Assembly: GCA_964641965.1 (NCBI GenBank)
Contig: CAZXLD010000092.1
Location: 1 to 7,707, forward strand
DNA length: 7,707 bases
Source of the DNA: JAJDFU01 sp964641965
GTDB lineage: Bacteria > Bacteroidota > Bacteroidia > Chitinophagales > Saprospiraceae
Direction of reading: 5' to 3'
Shown: positions 1 through 6,950 of the stretch, piece by piece
Position numbering within the stretch: the stretch's first letter is position 1
How the letters are laid out: every line of letters starts with the position of its first letter
Made by a program: the position numbers and the translations under genes
The notes under the pieces: model-generated
Seen by the model: only the letters and a program-made list of their open reading frames with translations
Told to the model about the DNA's origin: nothing
The model's database searches: none

Positions 1-627
1 ATTAGCCCCCCAGGGAAGTACCTTTTCCCAAACACCCCAGTAGTTCAAAGCCTTTTGATCCATGGCAGCTTGATGCATGGGTTTGGCTATTTCATCTTCC
101 ATTTTCAGGTAGGCCTCTCGCTGACCGGCCTTGGTTTTCATGTAGTTGACCCGAAGAGATTGCCCAAGCCCGCCTGCTTTATCATTTGATGTGTAATTGC
201 GTCTCACATACAATTCCCGGAACACCATATCCCTGGAATCGCTAGTTAGCGCATCATACTTTTCCCAACTTTTTCCAGGGTGGGCGGCTGCAAATGCCTC
301 CTGCATGGCATCCTCCGGCCAGTCCATCTGCTCGGGTGAGGTATAATAATTAACCGCAATGTAATCGTAAGGAGAATCCATACGAGAAGGGTAGGACACA
401 TAGTAGATAGACCACCCGTATTCATGTCCTGCTTTCATCAATTCCCGGTGAATGGGGGCCCATACCTCGCCCTCCAGCATGGCAATATCCGCACCGGGCG
501 TACTTTTCATGTAAATCACTTCCGCAATTAAGGTAGTAGAAGCAGTTTCTTGTGCGGGTAAGGAAAAGCCAGCCAAAAGCAGGATTGCCAAAAGACTGGT
601 AAGCCTTCCAAAGCATGAAAGAATCAT
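1..627 (-). CDS. Exported protein of unknown function, two-repeat architecture, 3' end outside window
   Basis: The frame is open from an ATG at 627 to the window edge: 209 residues with no stop, so the C-terminus is missing. Residues 1-26 form a clear signal peptide (Arg8, then a Leu/Ala-rich core, ending LPAQ), and there is no lipobox cysteine, so the product should be periplasmic, secreted or in the outer envelope. Two segments resemble each other. Residues 37-80 (VIYMK, Gly45, Glu54, Pro58, His60, Trp72, Pro80) match residues 160-205 (VNYMK, Gly168, Glu177, Pro183, His185, Trp197, Pro205), with a two-residue length difference before the Pro-x-His. This suggests duplicated alpha/beta domains, perhaps like the dimeric ferredoxin-like fold of NIPSNAP or ABM proteins, but that is inference and I do not recognise a named family. 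The leader just before ATG is A-rich (AAAACAAAACAA). It is co-oriented with the GreA-like gene 122 bases upstream. Confidence 0.85.
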   Translation of the reverse strand, partial: MILSCFGRLTSLLAILLLAGFSLPAQETASTTLIAEVIYMKSTPGADIAMLEGEVWAPIHRELMKAGHEYGWSIYYVSYPSRMDSPYDYIAVNYYTSPEQMDWPEDAMQEAFAAAHPGKSWEKYDALTSDSRDMVFRELYVRRNYTSNDKAGGLGQSLRVNYMKTKAGQREAYLKMEDEIAKPMHQAAMDQKALNYWGVWEKVLPWGAN

Positions 628-720
628 TTGTTTTGTTTTAGGTGTTTTGAAATAATATTTTAAAAATAAGCTTATTTAGCGAATATATGCAAGGTTTACG
701 GTAAGTGGGTTGTATGATAT

Positions 721-750
721 AAAAAGAGGGTAATGCCTGTTTGCTATCCC
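721..750 (-). terminator. Weak candidate terminator after the GreA-like gene
   Basis: Read on the minus strand, the stop codon's last G begins GGGATA. After a 12-base loop this can pair with TACCC (one bulged A), followed by TCTTTTT. The stem is only five pairs, so this is a tentative call. If real, it would separate the GreA-like gene from the exported-protein gene. Confidence 0.25.
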
Positions 751-1199
751 TAATAGATCGCTTTTATGTGATATTGCTTTTCACCAAAGGGTACGCGGTC
801 ACCTGCTTTCTTACCTTCGAGGGCCTGATAGATAGGCGAACTCGTAGATATGCTGTGAATGGTTTCTCCATCCAATTCAATGGTAGGCAAAGCAAGGCTT
901 ATAAAAAAGTGGTGGATGTCGGTTTCTACCAAGGCTCCCAGGTCGACCGTATCGTTCGTATCCATCTGGAGATCCTGGAGAATAGATAGAGCTTTGACAG
1001 CTCCTTCCAGCTTGTTTTCCATTCGGACCAACATCTCTTCGGCTTCTCCGATATGGGAAAAGTCATCCAGGGAAGCAGAGTCATCCTCGTCGATGTCGGA
1101 AGATTCACGCATTTTGGCAATCACCTCTTCCAGGTTCTCTACAATCTCTTTTTGCTTGGCAATAAGTGCTACTTTAACTTGTCTTTTGGTGTGTTTCAT
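750..1199 (-). CDS. GreA/GreB-family transcription elongation factor-like protein
   Basis: This is a 149-residue protein. Residues 1-75 are charged and helix-rich, as in the Gre coiled-coil finger, with a strongly acidic stretch at 35-46 (DIDEDDSASLDD) where GreA/GreB carry the acidic tip that enters the RNA polymerase secondary channel. Residues 85-149 match the FKBP-like C-terminal Gre domain: VDLGALVET at 85-93, then the signature IS..SP..QALEGKKAGD at 117-134 and a closing YHIKAIY strand. GreA itself is about 158 residues, so the length fits. Known Gre factors stimulate transcript cleavage in backtracked polymerase. Whether this paralogue does so is not shown, because the finger does not align residue for residue with the E. 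coli DLxEN tip. It could instead be an anti-cleavage Gfh/Rnk-like relative. The gene stands alone, divergent from mtfA. Confidence 0.75.
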   Translation of the reverse strand: MKHTKRQVKVALIAKQKEIVENLEEVIAKMRESSDIDEDDSASLDDFSHIGEAEEMLVRMENKLEGAVKALSILQDLQMDTNDTVDLGALVETDIHHFFISLALPTIELDGETIHSISTSSPIYQALEGKKAGDRVPFGEKQYHIKAIY

Positions 1200-1429
1200 A
1201 CGTAAGTTTCGGTTAGGAACTAATTTGGTTTTGATCGGGTAATTTTGGCCTTTGCGGCAAGAAATGAATTTAAAGAAAAGGTCTGAAATATAACAATGAC
1301 AAAAATTACGGTCCTCTGGAATCTACTGATAAAGCCCATTTTGATAGGTGGCAGGTAATATAATGTGTAAATGCCAATACGTTTTCAGAAAAATACATTC
1401 AAATAGCATTCCTTCTGAAGTAGATTAAG
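1200..1429. other. Divergent intergenic region between the GreA-like gene and mtfA
   Basis: This 230-base stretch separates two divergent genes and must hold promoters for both. I see no ORF, RNA gene or strong hairpin. The only promoter-like word is TAATTTTG at 1240-1247 on the plus strand, listed separately. On the minus strand I found no TAnnTTTG match for the GreA-like gene. Confidence 0.6.
1240..1247 (+). promoter_or_regulatory. Possible Bacteroidota -7 element (TAATTTTG)
   Basis: TAATTTTG matches the TAnnTTTG -7 consensus of the Bacteroidota housekeeping sigma factor. No TTTG -33 element lies at the usual 19-21 base distance (the nearest candidate is TTTC at 1207-1210, too far away), and the mtfA start is about 180 bases downstream. 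The call rests on the word match alone. Confidence 0.2.
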
Positions 1430-2230
1430 ATGACACTGAAAATCCTGATCATCCTGGCCATAGGTGCCCTTGTTTTTTACCTGATCTATCGTTCAGGTCG
1501 AAAGTGGCTAAAACCCAAAGGCGATTTTCCCTCCAACTGGCGATCCATCTTGCGGATCAAAGTGCCTTTTTATAATCATTTGGATGCTGAAGGGAGGCAA
1601 TTATTTGAATATAAGGTTCAAGAGTTTTTGGCGAATATTGAGGTTGTTGGTATTGAAACTTCTGTTTCGGATACAGATCGATTGTTGGTGGCAGCAAGTG
1701 CAGTCATCCCCATTTTTTCGTTTCCGGAATGGAAGTATAAAAACCTGGATGAAGTGTTGCTGTACCCAAACCGCTTCAGTGATCAGTTTGAATTGGAAGG
1801 AGACCATCGGAATATATTGGGCATGGTTGGATCCGGATACATGGATCGCAAAATGATTTTATCCAAAAAGGCTCTATATCAAGGGTTTGCCAACGAACAG
1901 GATAAACGAAATACGGCCATTCACGAATTCGTCCATTTGATCGATAAAATGGATGGGGAAACGGATGGGGTACCCAAAGCGCTGATGGAACGCCAATACG
2001 TGTTGCCTTGGTTGGATCTGATCGAGCAAGAGTTTCGGGCTAGTCGAAAGGAAAAGAAGGATATTGATCCTTATGGAGATACGAACAAGCAAGAGTTCTT
2101 CGCGGTGTTGAGTGAGTATTTTTTTGAAAGGCCTCGGTTGTTACACAAAAAACATCCGGAATTGTACGAGGGGCTGGCTCATATTTTTCATCAGGATCCA
2201 GTAGAAGGCAATTCTAATTCCGGAGATTGA
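1430..2230 (+). CDS. mtfA: M90-family zinc metallopeptidase, MtfA type, membrane-anchored
   Basis: A 266-residue protein of the MtfA family. Residues 4-20 are a hydrophobic N-terminal helix followed by RSGRKWLK, so this version should be anchored with its catalytic domain on the cytoplasmic side (positive-inside rule). E. coli MtfA lacks such a helix. The catalytic motif HEFVH is at 165-169. The third zinc ligand is most likely Glu222 in QEFFAVLSEYFF, matching E. coli Glu212 in AECFAVLSEYFF by motif. Other family features are EVLLYPNRF at 108-116 and the C-terminal QDPVEG. In E. coli MtfA binds the glucose repressor Mlc and has aminopeptidase activity; no Mlc partner is visible here, so the target is unknown. 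The start is the first ATG before the hydrophobic helix. A gap of 100 bases separates it from the next gene, so cotranscription is possible but not tight. Confidence 0.92.
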   Translation: MTLKILIILAIGALVFYLIYRSGRKWLKPKGDFPSNWRSILRIKVPFYNHLDAEGRQLFEYKVQEFLANIEVVGIETSVSDTDRLLVAASAVIPIFSFPEWKYKNLDEVLLYPNRFSDQFELEGDHRNILGMVGSGYMDRKMILSKKALYQGFANEQDKRNTAIHEFVHLIDKMDGETDGVPKALMERQYVLPWLDLIEQEFRASRKEKKDIDPYGDTNKQEFFAVLSEYFFERPRLLHKKHPELYEGLAHIFHQDPVEGNSNSGD

Positions 2231-2330
2231 GGGGACGGAGGGTTCTGGCTGTGGAGTGGCTTTGAACAATCCCATTTTTTGGTGCATTTTAGCGCAGATA
2301 TATCCCTGATTACCACCAAAATCGATTTCA

Positions 2331-3272
2331 ATGTCCGCAATTTCCAAGGGGGGTGAACTTTGGCCCGAATTGACCTATCCAAGCTGGAAGAATACCCTAC
2401 AAACGCTTCAATTGTGGACGCAGATCATAGGTAAGATCCGATTACAGTCCATGCCCTGGACGAATCACTCCTGGCACGTCTCCCTCTACGTGTCACCGAG
2501 TGGGCTCACCACGGGAAGCATGCCTTTTGCGCATGGGTTATTCGAAATCGAATTCGATTTTATCCGCCATCAGCTCCGCATTACCACGAGTGAGGCCCAA
2601 CGGGAAGTTATCCAATTGATTCCCAAATCAGTGGCCACCTTTTACAAAGAAGTCATGGAGGCTTTGAGCATGTTAAACCTAGCTGTAGACATCCACGGTG
2701 CTCCAAATGAGATAGACCCTTCGATTCCATTTGAGCAAGATGAAGAACATAAATCCTATGATCTGCAAAAGGTCCATGACTTCTGGAGGATTTTGATGCA
2801 GACCCACCTGGTTTTTCTGGAATTTCGGTCTCGTTTTATTGGGAAAAGTAGTCCGGTGCATTTTTTCTGGGGAGGCTTTGATTTGGCGTTAACCCGTTTT
2901 TCGGGTCGAGAAGCCCCACTCCATCCGGGTGGGGTACCCAATATGCCATTAGCAGTTATGCAGGAGGCTTATTCCCATGAAGTGAGCAGCGCCGGGTTCT
3001 GGCCGGGTAACGATGCATTTCCGGAGCCCATTTACTACTCCTACTGCTACCCGGTTTTGGCGGAATTTAAAGATCAGTCCGTGCTACCGGAAGAAGCTGT
3101 CTTTAGTGAAGCGCTAGGCGAATTTGTATTGCCTTATGATGCCGTTCGGACTGCAGAAAATCCTCGGGCAACCTTACTGCAGTTTTTGCAGACTTCCTAT
3201 GAGGCAGCGGCCAATGCCGGGCACTGGGATCGGGCCACCCTAGAAGCAGACTTTTCAAAATTGCCCAGTTGA
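2331..3272 (+). CDS. DUF5996 family protein
   Basis: A 313-residue protein that I recognise as DUF5996 from its conserved blocks: ELWPELTYPSWKNTLQTLQLW at the N-terminus, NHSWHVSLYVSPSGLTT from residue 45, GKSSPVHFFWGGFDLALTRF from 171, and HEVSSAGFWPG from 216. The C-terminus carries the family's GEFVLPYDAVR and LLQFLQTSYEAAA segments, so it is full length. There is no signal peptide or membrane segment, so it should be cytosolic. The family has no established function. The invariant-looking His46, His49, His177 and His216, with several Trp and Phe residues, could form a ligand or metal site, but that is inference. It follows mtfA by 100 bases on the same strand. The ATG is used because the conserved ELWP block begins only eight residues later. 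Confidence 0.9.
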   Translation: MSAISKGGELWPELTYPSWKNTLQTLQLWTQIIGKIRLQSMPWTNHSWHVSLYVSPSGLTTGSMPFAHGLFEIEFDFIRHQLRITTSEAQREVIQLIPKSVATFYKEVMEALSMLNLAVDIHGAPNEIDPSIPFEQDEEHKSYDLQKVHDFWRILMQTHLVFLEFRSRFIGKSSPVHFFWGGFDLALTRFSGREAPLHPGGVPNMPLAVMQEAYSHEVSSAGFWPGNDAFPEPIYYSYCYPVLAEFKDQSVLPEEAVFSEALGEFVLPYDAVRTAENPRATLLQFLQTSYEAAANAGHWDRATLEADFSKLPS

Positions 3273-3301
3273 TTTTTTGGAAAAACGATATCAGGGATGC
3301 A

Positions 3302-3413
3302 GCAAGTGACAAATGGCAAATGTCAAATATCAAATGTGGAGTGACGAGTGTCGAGTGACGAATGTGGAATGTTGCGATCTGGATTTTCAATTTTTAATGT
3401 CCAATTTTCGATT
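3302..3413. repeat. Degenerate heptanucleotide tandem repeat
   Basis: Sixteen consecutive 7-base units can be laid end to end without any indel. Examples in order are GCAAGTG, ACAAATG, GCAAATG, TCAAATA, TCAAATG, TGGAGTG, ACGAGTG, TCGAGTG, ACGAATG and TGGAATG, then a more A/T-rich half (TTCAATT, TTTAATG, TCCAATT, TTCGATT). The approximate consensus is TCRARTG. A 7-base period is incompatible with coding, so the reading frames crossing it are spurious. The repeat runs into the gap and probably continues inside it. Similar heptamer arrays are known from cyanobacteria as STRR repeats. Their role is unclear. Confidence 0.85.
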
Positions 3414-3414
3414 A

Positions 3415-3514
3415 NNNNNNNNNNNNNNNNNNNNNNNNNNNNNNNNNNNNNNNNNNNNNNNNNNNNNNNNNNNNNNNNNNNNNNNNNNNNNNNNNNNNNN
3501 NNNNNNNNNNNNNN
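3415..3514. other. Assembly gap (100 N)
   Basis: There are exactly 100 N, the usual placeholder for a scaffold gap of unknown size. The real distance between the DUF5996 gene and the S9 peptidase gene is therefore unknown and may include other genes. The gap starts directly at the end of the heptamer repeat, which probably caused the assembly break. Confidence 0.98.
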
Positions 3515-3638
3515 CGCGCAGCGAGCATCACCAATATTGCGAAGACGTCTCCAACTGGTACGAAACAGATAAGTCGAGATTAAACCCTATTTTTCTTTCT
3601 GATGTCGAAGCTGTTTCCCAAACAAAACAAAACGAACT
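3515..3638 (+). promoter_or_regulatory. Leader of the peptidase-dehydrogenase operon, with A-rich translation start region
   Basis: These 124 bases lie between the gap and the S9 peptidase ATG. The last 19 bases (3620-3638) are strongly A-rich (AAACAAAACAAAACGAACT) and lack a Shine-Dalgarno sequence, as is usual in Bacteroidota. The same A-rich pattern precedes the exported-protein ATG at 627. Upstream, TATTTTTC at 3588-3595 differs from the TAnnTTTG promoter consensus by one base, but no -33 partner is evident. All three plus frames just after the gap are open for about 18-48 codons, so the 3' end of a gene hidden by the gap is possible but unproven. Confidence 0.4.
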
Positions 3639-5669
3639 ATGGTGGTTAAGCATCTAATTATTGCCCTGGTACTCTGCCTGACGGGGCATCTGCTCTACGC
3701 CCAGGAACAAGCACCTTTTGGTCCCATGGATGTATTCGCCCTCGAATGGGCAGACGATCCTCAACTTGCTCCGGACGGGAGCCGGGTGGCCTATGTACGA
3801 CGCGGTATGGATATTATGAAAGACCGGCGTATGGGGCGATTATGGATGGTGCATACCGATGGAAGCGGCCATATGAAAATCACAAATCGGGATGTGAACG
3901 AGTCCAGTCCAAGGTGGTCGCCTGATGGTAAGCGACTGGCTTTCGTGAGCTCCAGCGATCAAGGTTCGGAGATCTATATGTATTGGGTGGAAACGGGAGG
4001 GCTTTCCCGGATCACGCAGCTCGACCGGTCGCCGAGTGGATTGAGTTGGTCGCCGGATGGCACTCGCATTGCCTTTTCCAAACTGGTGCCGGGCAAGGAA
4101 CTCAGTTTGGTCAAACCACATGCCAAGCCGGAAGGAGCAAACTGGGCTCCAGCCCCCCGAGTGACTACACGCCTGAAACACGAAGCCGATGGATCGGGTT
4201 ATATGGAGCCGGGCTTCTACCATTATTTTGTGGTACCTGCAGATGGAGGCACGCCTCGTCAGCTTACCCGTGGCGATTTTAACCATCGAGCTGCACCCCA
4301 ATGGACGCCAGATGGAAAATATTTGGTTTTCTCGGCCAATCGGATTCCAGAATGGGAATATCGATTCCGCAATTCAGAGCTTTACCGGATGGAGGTAGCC
4401 ACCGGAGCGATTGAAGCCCTTACCGATCGCGATGGACCGGATTATAGTCCAGTTATTTCTCCGGACGGCAAAAAAATCCTGTATCTCGGTTATACCGATA
4501 AGGTGCAAACCTATCAGCTTACCAAAGCTTACTTGATGAATTTGGATGGGTCCGGGAAAAAAGAAGTGCCTATTGATCTGGATCGCAATATTTCCAATCT
4601 GAAGTGGAAGCAAGATGGGAGTGGGTTTTATTTCCAATACCTGGATCAGGGGGTGACCAAGGTTGGTTATTCCAATACCAACGGCAGCTACAATGACTTG
4701 GCTACCGATTTAGGAGGAACCGCCATTGGCAGGCCCTACACCAGCGGCAGTTACACCATTTCCGACGATGGTCAACTGGTCATCACTCATAGCAACCCTT
4801 ATCGGCCTTCGGAGCTCGCTCTGGTTCCATCTTCCAGTGATCCAATCGTGCTTACCGACTTGAATAGTGACCTTTTTGACTATTGCACAGTGGGTAGGGT
4901 AGAAGAAGTCCGCTATGCCGCTACCACCGACGGTCGGGAGATCCAGGGTTGGGTAGTGTTCCCGCCGGATTTTCAGGAAAGTCGCCAATACCCACTATTA
5001 ATTGAAAACCATGGTGGCCCCATCAGTGCCTACGGGCCACATTTTTCTCCGGAAATCCAGCTCTATGCTTCAGCCGGGTTTGTCGTCTTTTATCCCAACC
5101 CCAGGGGAAGTACCGGTTACGGAGAGGAATTTGGAAATTTACTCTACCATAATTATCCGGGCGATGACTACCAAGATGTTATGGATGGGGTAGATGAACT
5201 CTTGAAACGCTCTTACTTGACCGAGGACAGTTTATTTGTAACCGGGGGTAGCGCAGGGGGGATAATGTCGGCCTGGATGATAGGGAAAAGCAACCGGTTT
5301 CGATCAGCAGCTGTGATTAAACCGGTCATGAATTGGATCAGCAAGACCCTGGTGGCGGATAATTACTACGGCTATGCCTATTCCAGATATCCCGGGCAGC
5401 CTTGGGAAAATGTGGATGACTACTGGAAGTTTTCACCTTTGTCTTTGGTGGGAAATATTGAAACTCCTACGTTGGTAATGGTGGGGTCTGCCGACCTTCG
5501 AACCCCCCTTTCCGAGGCTAAGCAATTGTACCATGCCTTAAAGTTGCGAAAGATTGAAACCGCTTTGGTGGAGGTGCCCGGAGCCTACCACTTCATTGCC
5601 AACAGGCCCAGTCAATTGATCACCAAGATTGACCATATTGTAGCTTGGTTTAACCGATACCGAAGGTGA
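3639..5669 (+). CDS. Exported S9-family serine peptidase (prolyl oligopeptidase / dipeptidyl peptidase-like)
   Basis: A 676-residue protein. Residues 1-22 are a signal peptide (Lys4, hydrophobic core, LLYAQ), giving a periplasmic or envelope enzyme. Residues 30-420 form a beta-propeller with seven PDG/DDG-type strand motifs near residues 45, 95, 139, 224, 275, 326 and 377. The C-terminal alpha/beta-hydrolase domain (about 430-676) carries ENHGGP at 456-461, the NPRGSTGYG block at 487-495, the nucleophile Ser538 in GGSAGG, Asp619 in GSADLRTP and His651 in PGAYHF. Ser-Asp and Asp-His spacings (81 and 32) suit S9 enzymes. The family cleaves short peptides, often dipeptides from the N-terminus; the S9 subgroup (DPP5-like or acylaminoacyl peptidase-like) cannot be fixed by eye. 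A likely role is peptide scavenging. It is the first gene of an operon, its stop overlapping the next start. Confidence 0.93.
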   Translation: MVVKHLIIALVLCLTGHLLYAQEQAPFGPMDVFALEWADDPQLAPDGSRVAYVRRGMDIMKDRRMGRLWMVHTDGSGHMKITNRDVNESSPRWSPDGKRLAFVSSSDQGSEIYMYWVETGGLSRITQLDRSPSGLSWSPDGTRIAFSKLVPGKELSLVKPHAKPEGANWAPAPRVTTRLKHEADGSGYMEPGFYHYFVVPADGGTPRQLTRGDFNHRAAPQWTPDGKYLVFSANRIPEWEYRFRNSELYRMEVATGAIEALTDRDGPDYSPVISPDGKKILYLGYTDKVQTYQLTKAYLMNLDGSGKKEVPIDLDRNISNLKWKQDGSGFYFQYLDQGVTKVGYSNTNGSYNDLATDLGGTAIGRPYTSGSYTISDDGQLVITHSNPYRPSELALVPSSSDPIVLTDLNSDLFDYCTVGRVEEVRYAATTDGREIQGWVVFPPDFQESRQYPLLIENHGGPISAYGPHFSPEIQLYASAGFVVFYPNPRGSTGYGEEFGNLLYHNYPGDDYQDVMDGVDELLKRSYLTEDSLFVTGGSAGGIMSAWMIGKSNRFRSAAVIKPVMNWISKTLVADNYYGYAYSRYPGQPWENVDDYWKFSPLSLVGNIETPTLVMVGSADLRTPLSEAKQLYHALKLRKIETALVEVPGAYHFIANRPSQLITKIDHIVAWFNRYRR

Positions 5670-6721
5670 AAGCGGTTTATTACACTGCTTTTGGAGAGCC
5701 GCCCGTGCTGGAGCAGTTGCCCGACCCAGTTCCTGGTTCGGATGGGGTTGTTTTAGCCGTAAAGGCTACCGGTCTATGCCGGAGCGATTGGCATGGATGG
5801 ATGGGGCACGATAAAGACATAGAGCTTCCTCATGTGCCCGGGCACGAGCTGGTGGGAGAGATTGTGGATGTGGGTGCCCAGGTTCGCCACTGGAAAAAGG
5901 GTGATCGGGTAACAGTACCTTTCGTGGGAGGTTGTGGAAGATGTCCGGTTTGCCAAGGGGGAAATCAACAAGTGTGTCCCAATCAATTCCAGCCCGGCTT
6001 CACCCATTGGGGCTCGTTTGCGGACTTTGTAGCCATCAATTATGCAGATACCAATTTGGTTGCAGTACCTCCAAGCATAGATGACCTTACGGCTGCCGCC
6101 TTGGGCTGCCGTTTTGCTACTGCTTTTCGAGCCGTGGTGGATCAAGGGAAAGTACAAGGCGGACAATGGGTTGCTGTGTTCGGATGCGGAGGCGTGGGTT
6201 TGTCGGCCATCATGATCGCCATAGGATTGGGATCCCAAGTAATTGGAGTGGATATTGATCCCGAAAAACTGGAAATAGCGCGTAGTATGGGAGCTACGCA
6301 TACCATTGATTCCAGTCAGCAGGGTCGAGTAGCCGAGGAAATTAAGGAGCTCACCAAGGGGGGGGCTCACGTTTCGTTGGACGCTTTAGGCCTATCCGAA
6401 CTGGTATTCCAGTCGATTAGCTGTCTTCGAAGGCGGGGGAAACACATTCAGGTTGGTCTTCTTGCTCCGGAGGAAGGGGATCCTGAGATTCCGATGGGGA
6501 AGGTCATAGCCCATGAGTTGGAAATCTATGGTAGTCATGGCATGCAAGCCTGGCGGTACCCGGATATGCTCGAAATGATTATAAGCGGTAAAATGGAGCC
6601 TTCCAAATTGATCCGGAATACCATTTCCCTGGAGGAATCCATTCCTGCCTTGATGCAAATGAATCAATTCAAAGGGTGGGGAATGCAGATCATTGATATG
6701 GGAAAGAAGGGGGGCGAATAG
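5666..6721 (+). CDS. Zinc-dependent alcohol dehydrogenase (medium-chain dehydrogenase/reductase)
   Basis: A 351-residue cytosolic protein of the usual MDR length. The start is a GTG at 5666, chosen because MKAVYYTAFGEP is the conserved family N-terminus and the next Met is residue 46. Catalytic zinc ligands are Cys38, His60 and Glu61 in PGHE, and Cys148. The structural zinc site is complete (Cys90, Cys93, Cys96, Cys104). The Rossmann motif GCGGVG is at 173-178, and Asp196 at the end of the second strand points to NAD rather than NADP. It belongs to the subgroup with GLCRSDWHGWMGHD and FTHWGSFADF; the substrate is not known to me. The GTGA overlap with the peptidase gene implies translational coupling. 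Confidence 0.94.
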   Translation: MKAVYYTAFGEPPVLEQLPDPVPGSDGVVLAVKATGLCRSDWHGWMGHDKDIELPHVPGHELVGEIVDVGAQVRHWKKGDRVTVPFVGGCGRCPVCQGGNQQVCPNQFQPGFTHWGSFADFVAINYADTNLVAVPPSIDDLTAAALGCRFATAFRAVVDQGKVQGGQWVAVFGCGGVGLSAIMIAIGLGSQVIGVDIDPEKLEIARSMGATHTIDSSQQGRVAEEIKELTKGGAHVSLDALGLSELVFQSISCLRRRGKHIQVGLLAPEEGDPEIPMGKVIAHELEIYGSHGMQAWRYPDMLEMIISGKMEPSKLIRNTISLEESIPALMQMNQFKGWGMQIIDMGKKGGE

Positions 6722-6746
6722 GGTCTTGAGTTTAAATTGAACTACT

Positions 6747-6765
6747 CCCGGTTCGGGGCTTGTTT
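6747..6765 (+). terminator. Weak candidate terminator after the dehydrogenase
   Basis: CCCG (6747-6750) and CGGG (6754-6757) form a short stem 26 bases after the stop codon, followed by GCTTGTTT. The stem is only four pairs and the T run is broken, so this is a tentative site for the end of the S9-dehydrogenase transcript. Confidence 0.22.
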
Positions 6766-6823
6766 AATACTGACGCAAGTTTAAAATGACCTATCTAAAA
6801 ATGGAGAAAAACAGCCAAACTTG

Positions 6824-6950
6824 GGCAGCCCCGACGGCAAGTGTCGGGATCGAGGACATTATACCATTTAAAGAATTGTTGGCTTTAGAGCACAGGCCAC
6901 TTTTAATTAAAAATGGTATAAGTTGGACATTCTTCGGTAGTAGAACTTTA
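6824..6950. repeat. 127-base tandem repeat, copy 1
   Basis: This unit begins GGCAGCCCCGACG and is followed directly by a second copy at 6951. The first 50 bases of the two copies are identical at 44 positions, and similarity continues at a lower level through the ACAGGCC and TTAAAATG blocks. It opens with a hairpin (CCCGAC / GTCGGG around a 7-base loop). Only this copy has a perfect 11-bp inverted repeat, TTATACCATTT (6859-6869) and AAATGGTATAA (6911-6921). TTTAAAATGA at 6780-6789 is in phase with the 127-base period, hinting at an older, mostly lost copy upstream. Confidence 0.8.

Noticed and set aside
859..1242. 127-codon plus frame opposite the GreA-like gene
   Set aside because: It is a shadow of the minus-strand gene, which carries the conserved Gre C-terminal signature. 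The plus translation is Ser/Arg-rich with no known domain.
2225..2280. Terminator after mtfA (GATTG...CAATC then TTTTTT)
   Set aside because: The arms are five bases with a 37-base loop and the pairing is no better than chance, so the T run alone does not support a terminator.
3103..3390. 95-codon minus frame over the end of the DUF5996 gene
   Set aside because: It is antisense to a well-conserved coding region, and its N-terminus comes from the heptamer repeat, which gives open but meaningless frames.
3313..3657. Plus frames spanning the N run
   Set aside because: They are joined only through 100 undefined bases and start in the heptamer repeat, so no continuous protein is supported.
5774..6370. 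198-codon minus frame opposite the alcohol dehydrogenase
   Set aside because: It is antisense to a gene with complete zinc and NAD-binding motifs. A long open shadow frame is expected from its codon composition.
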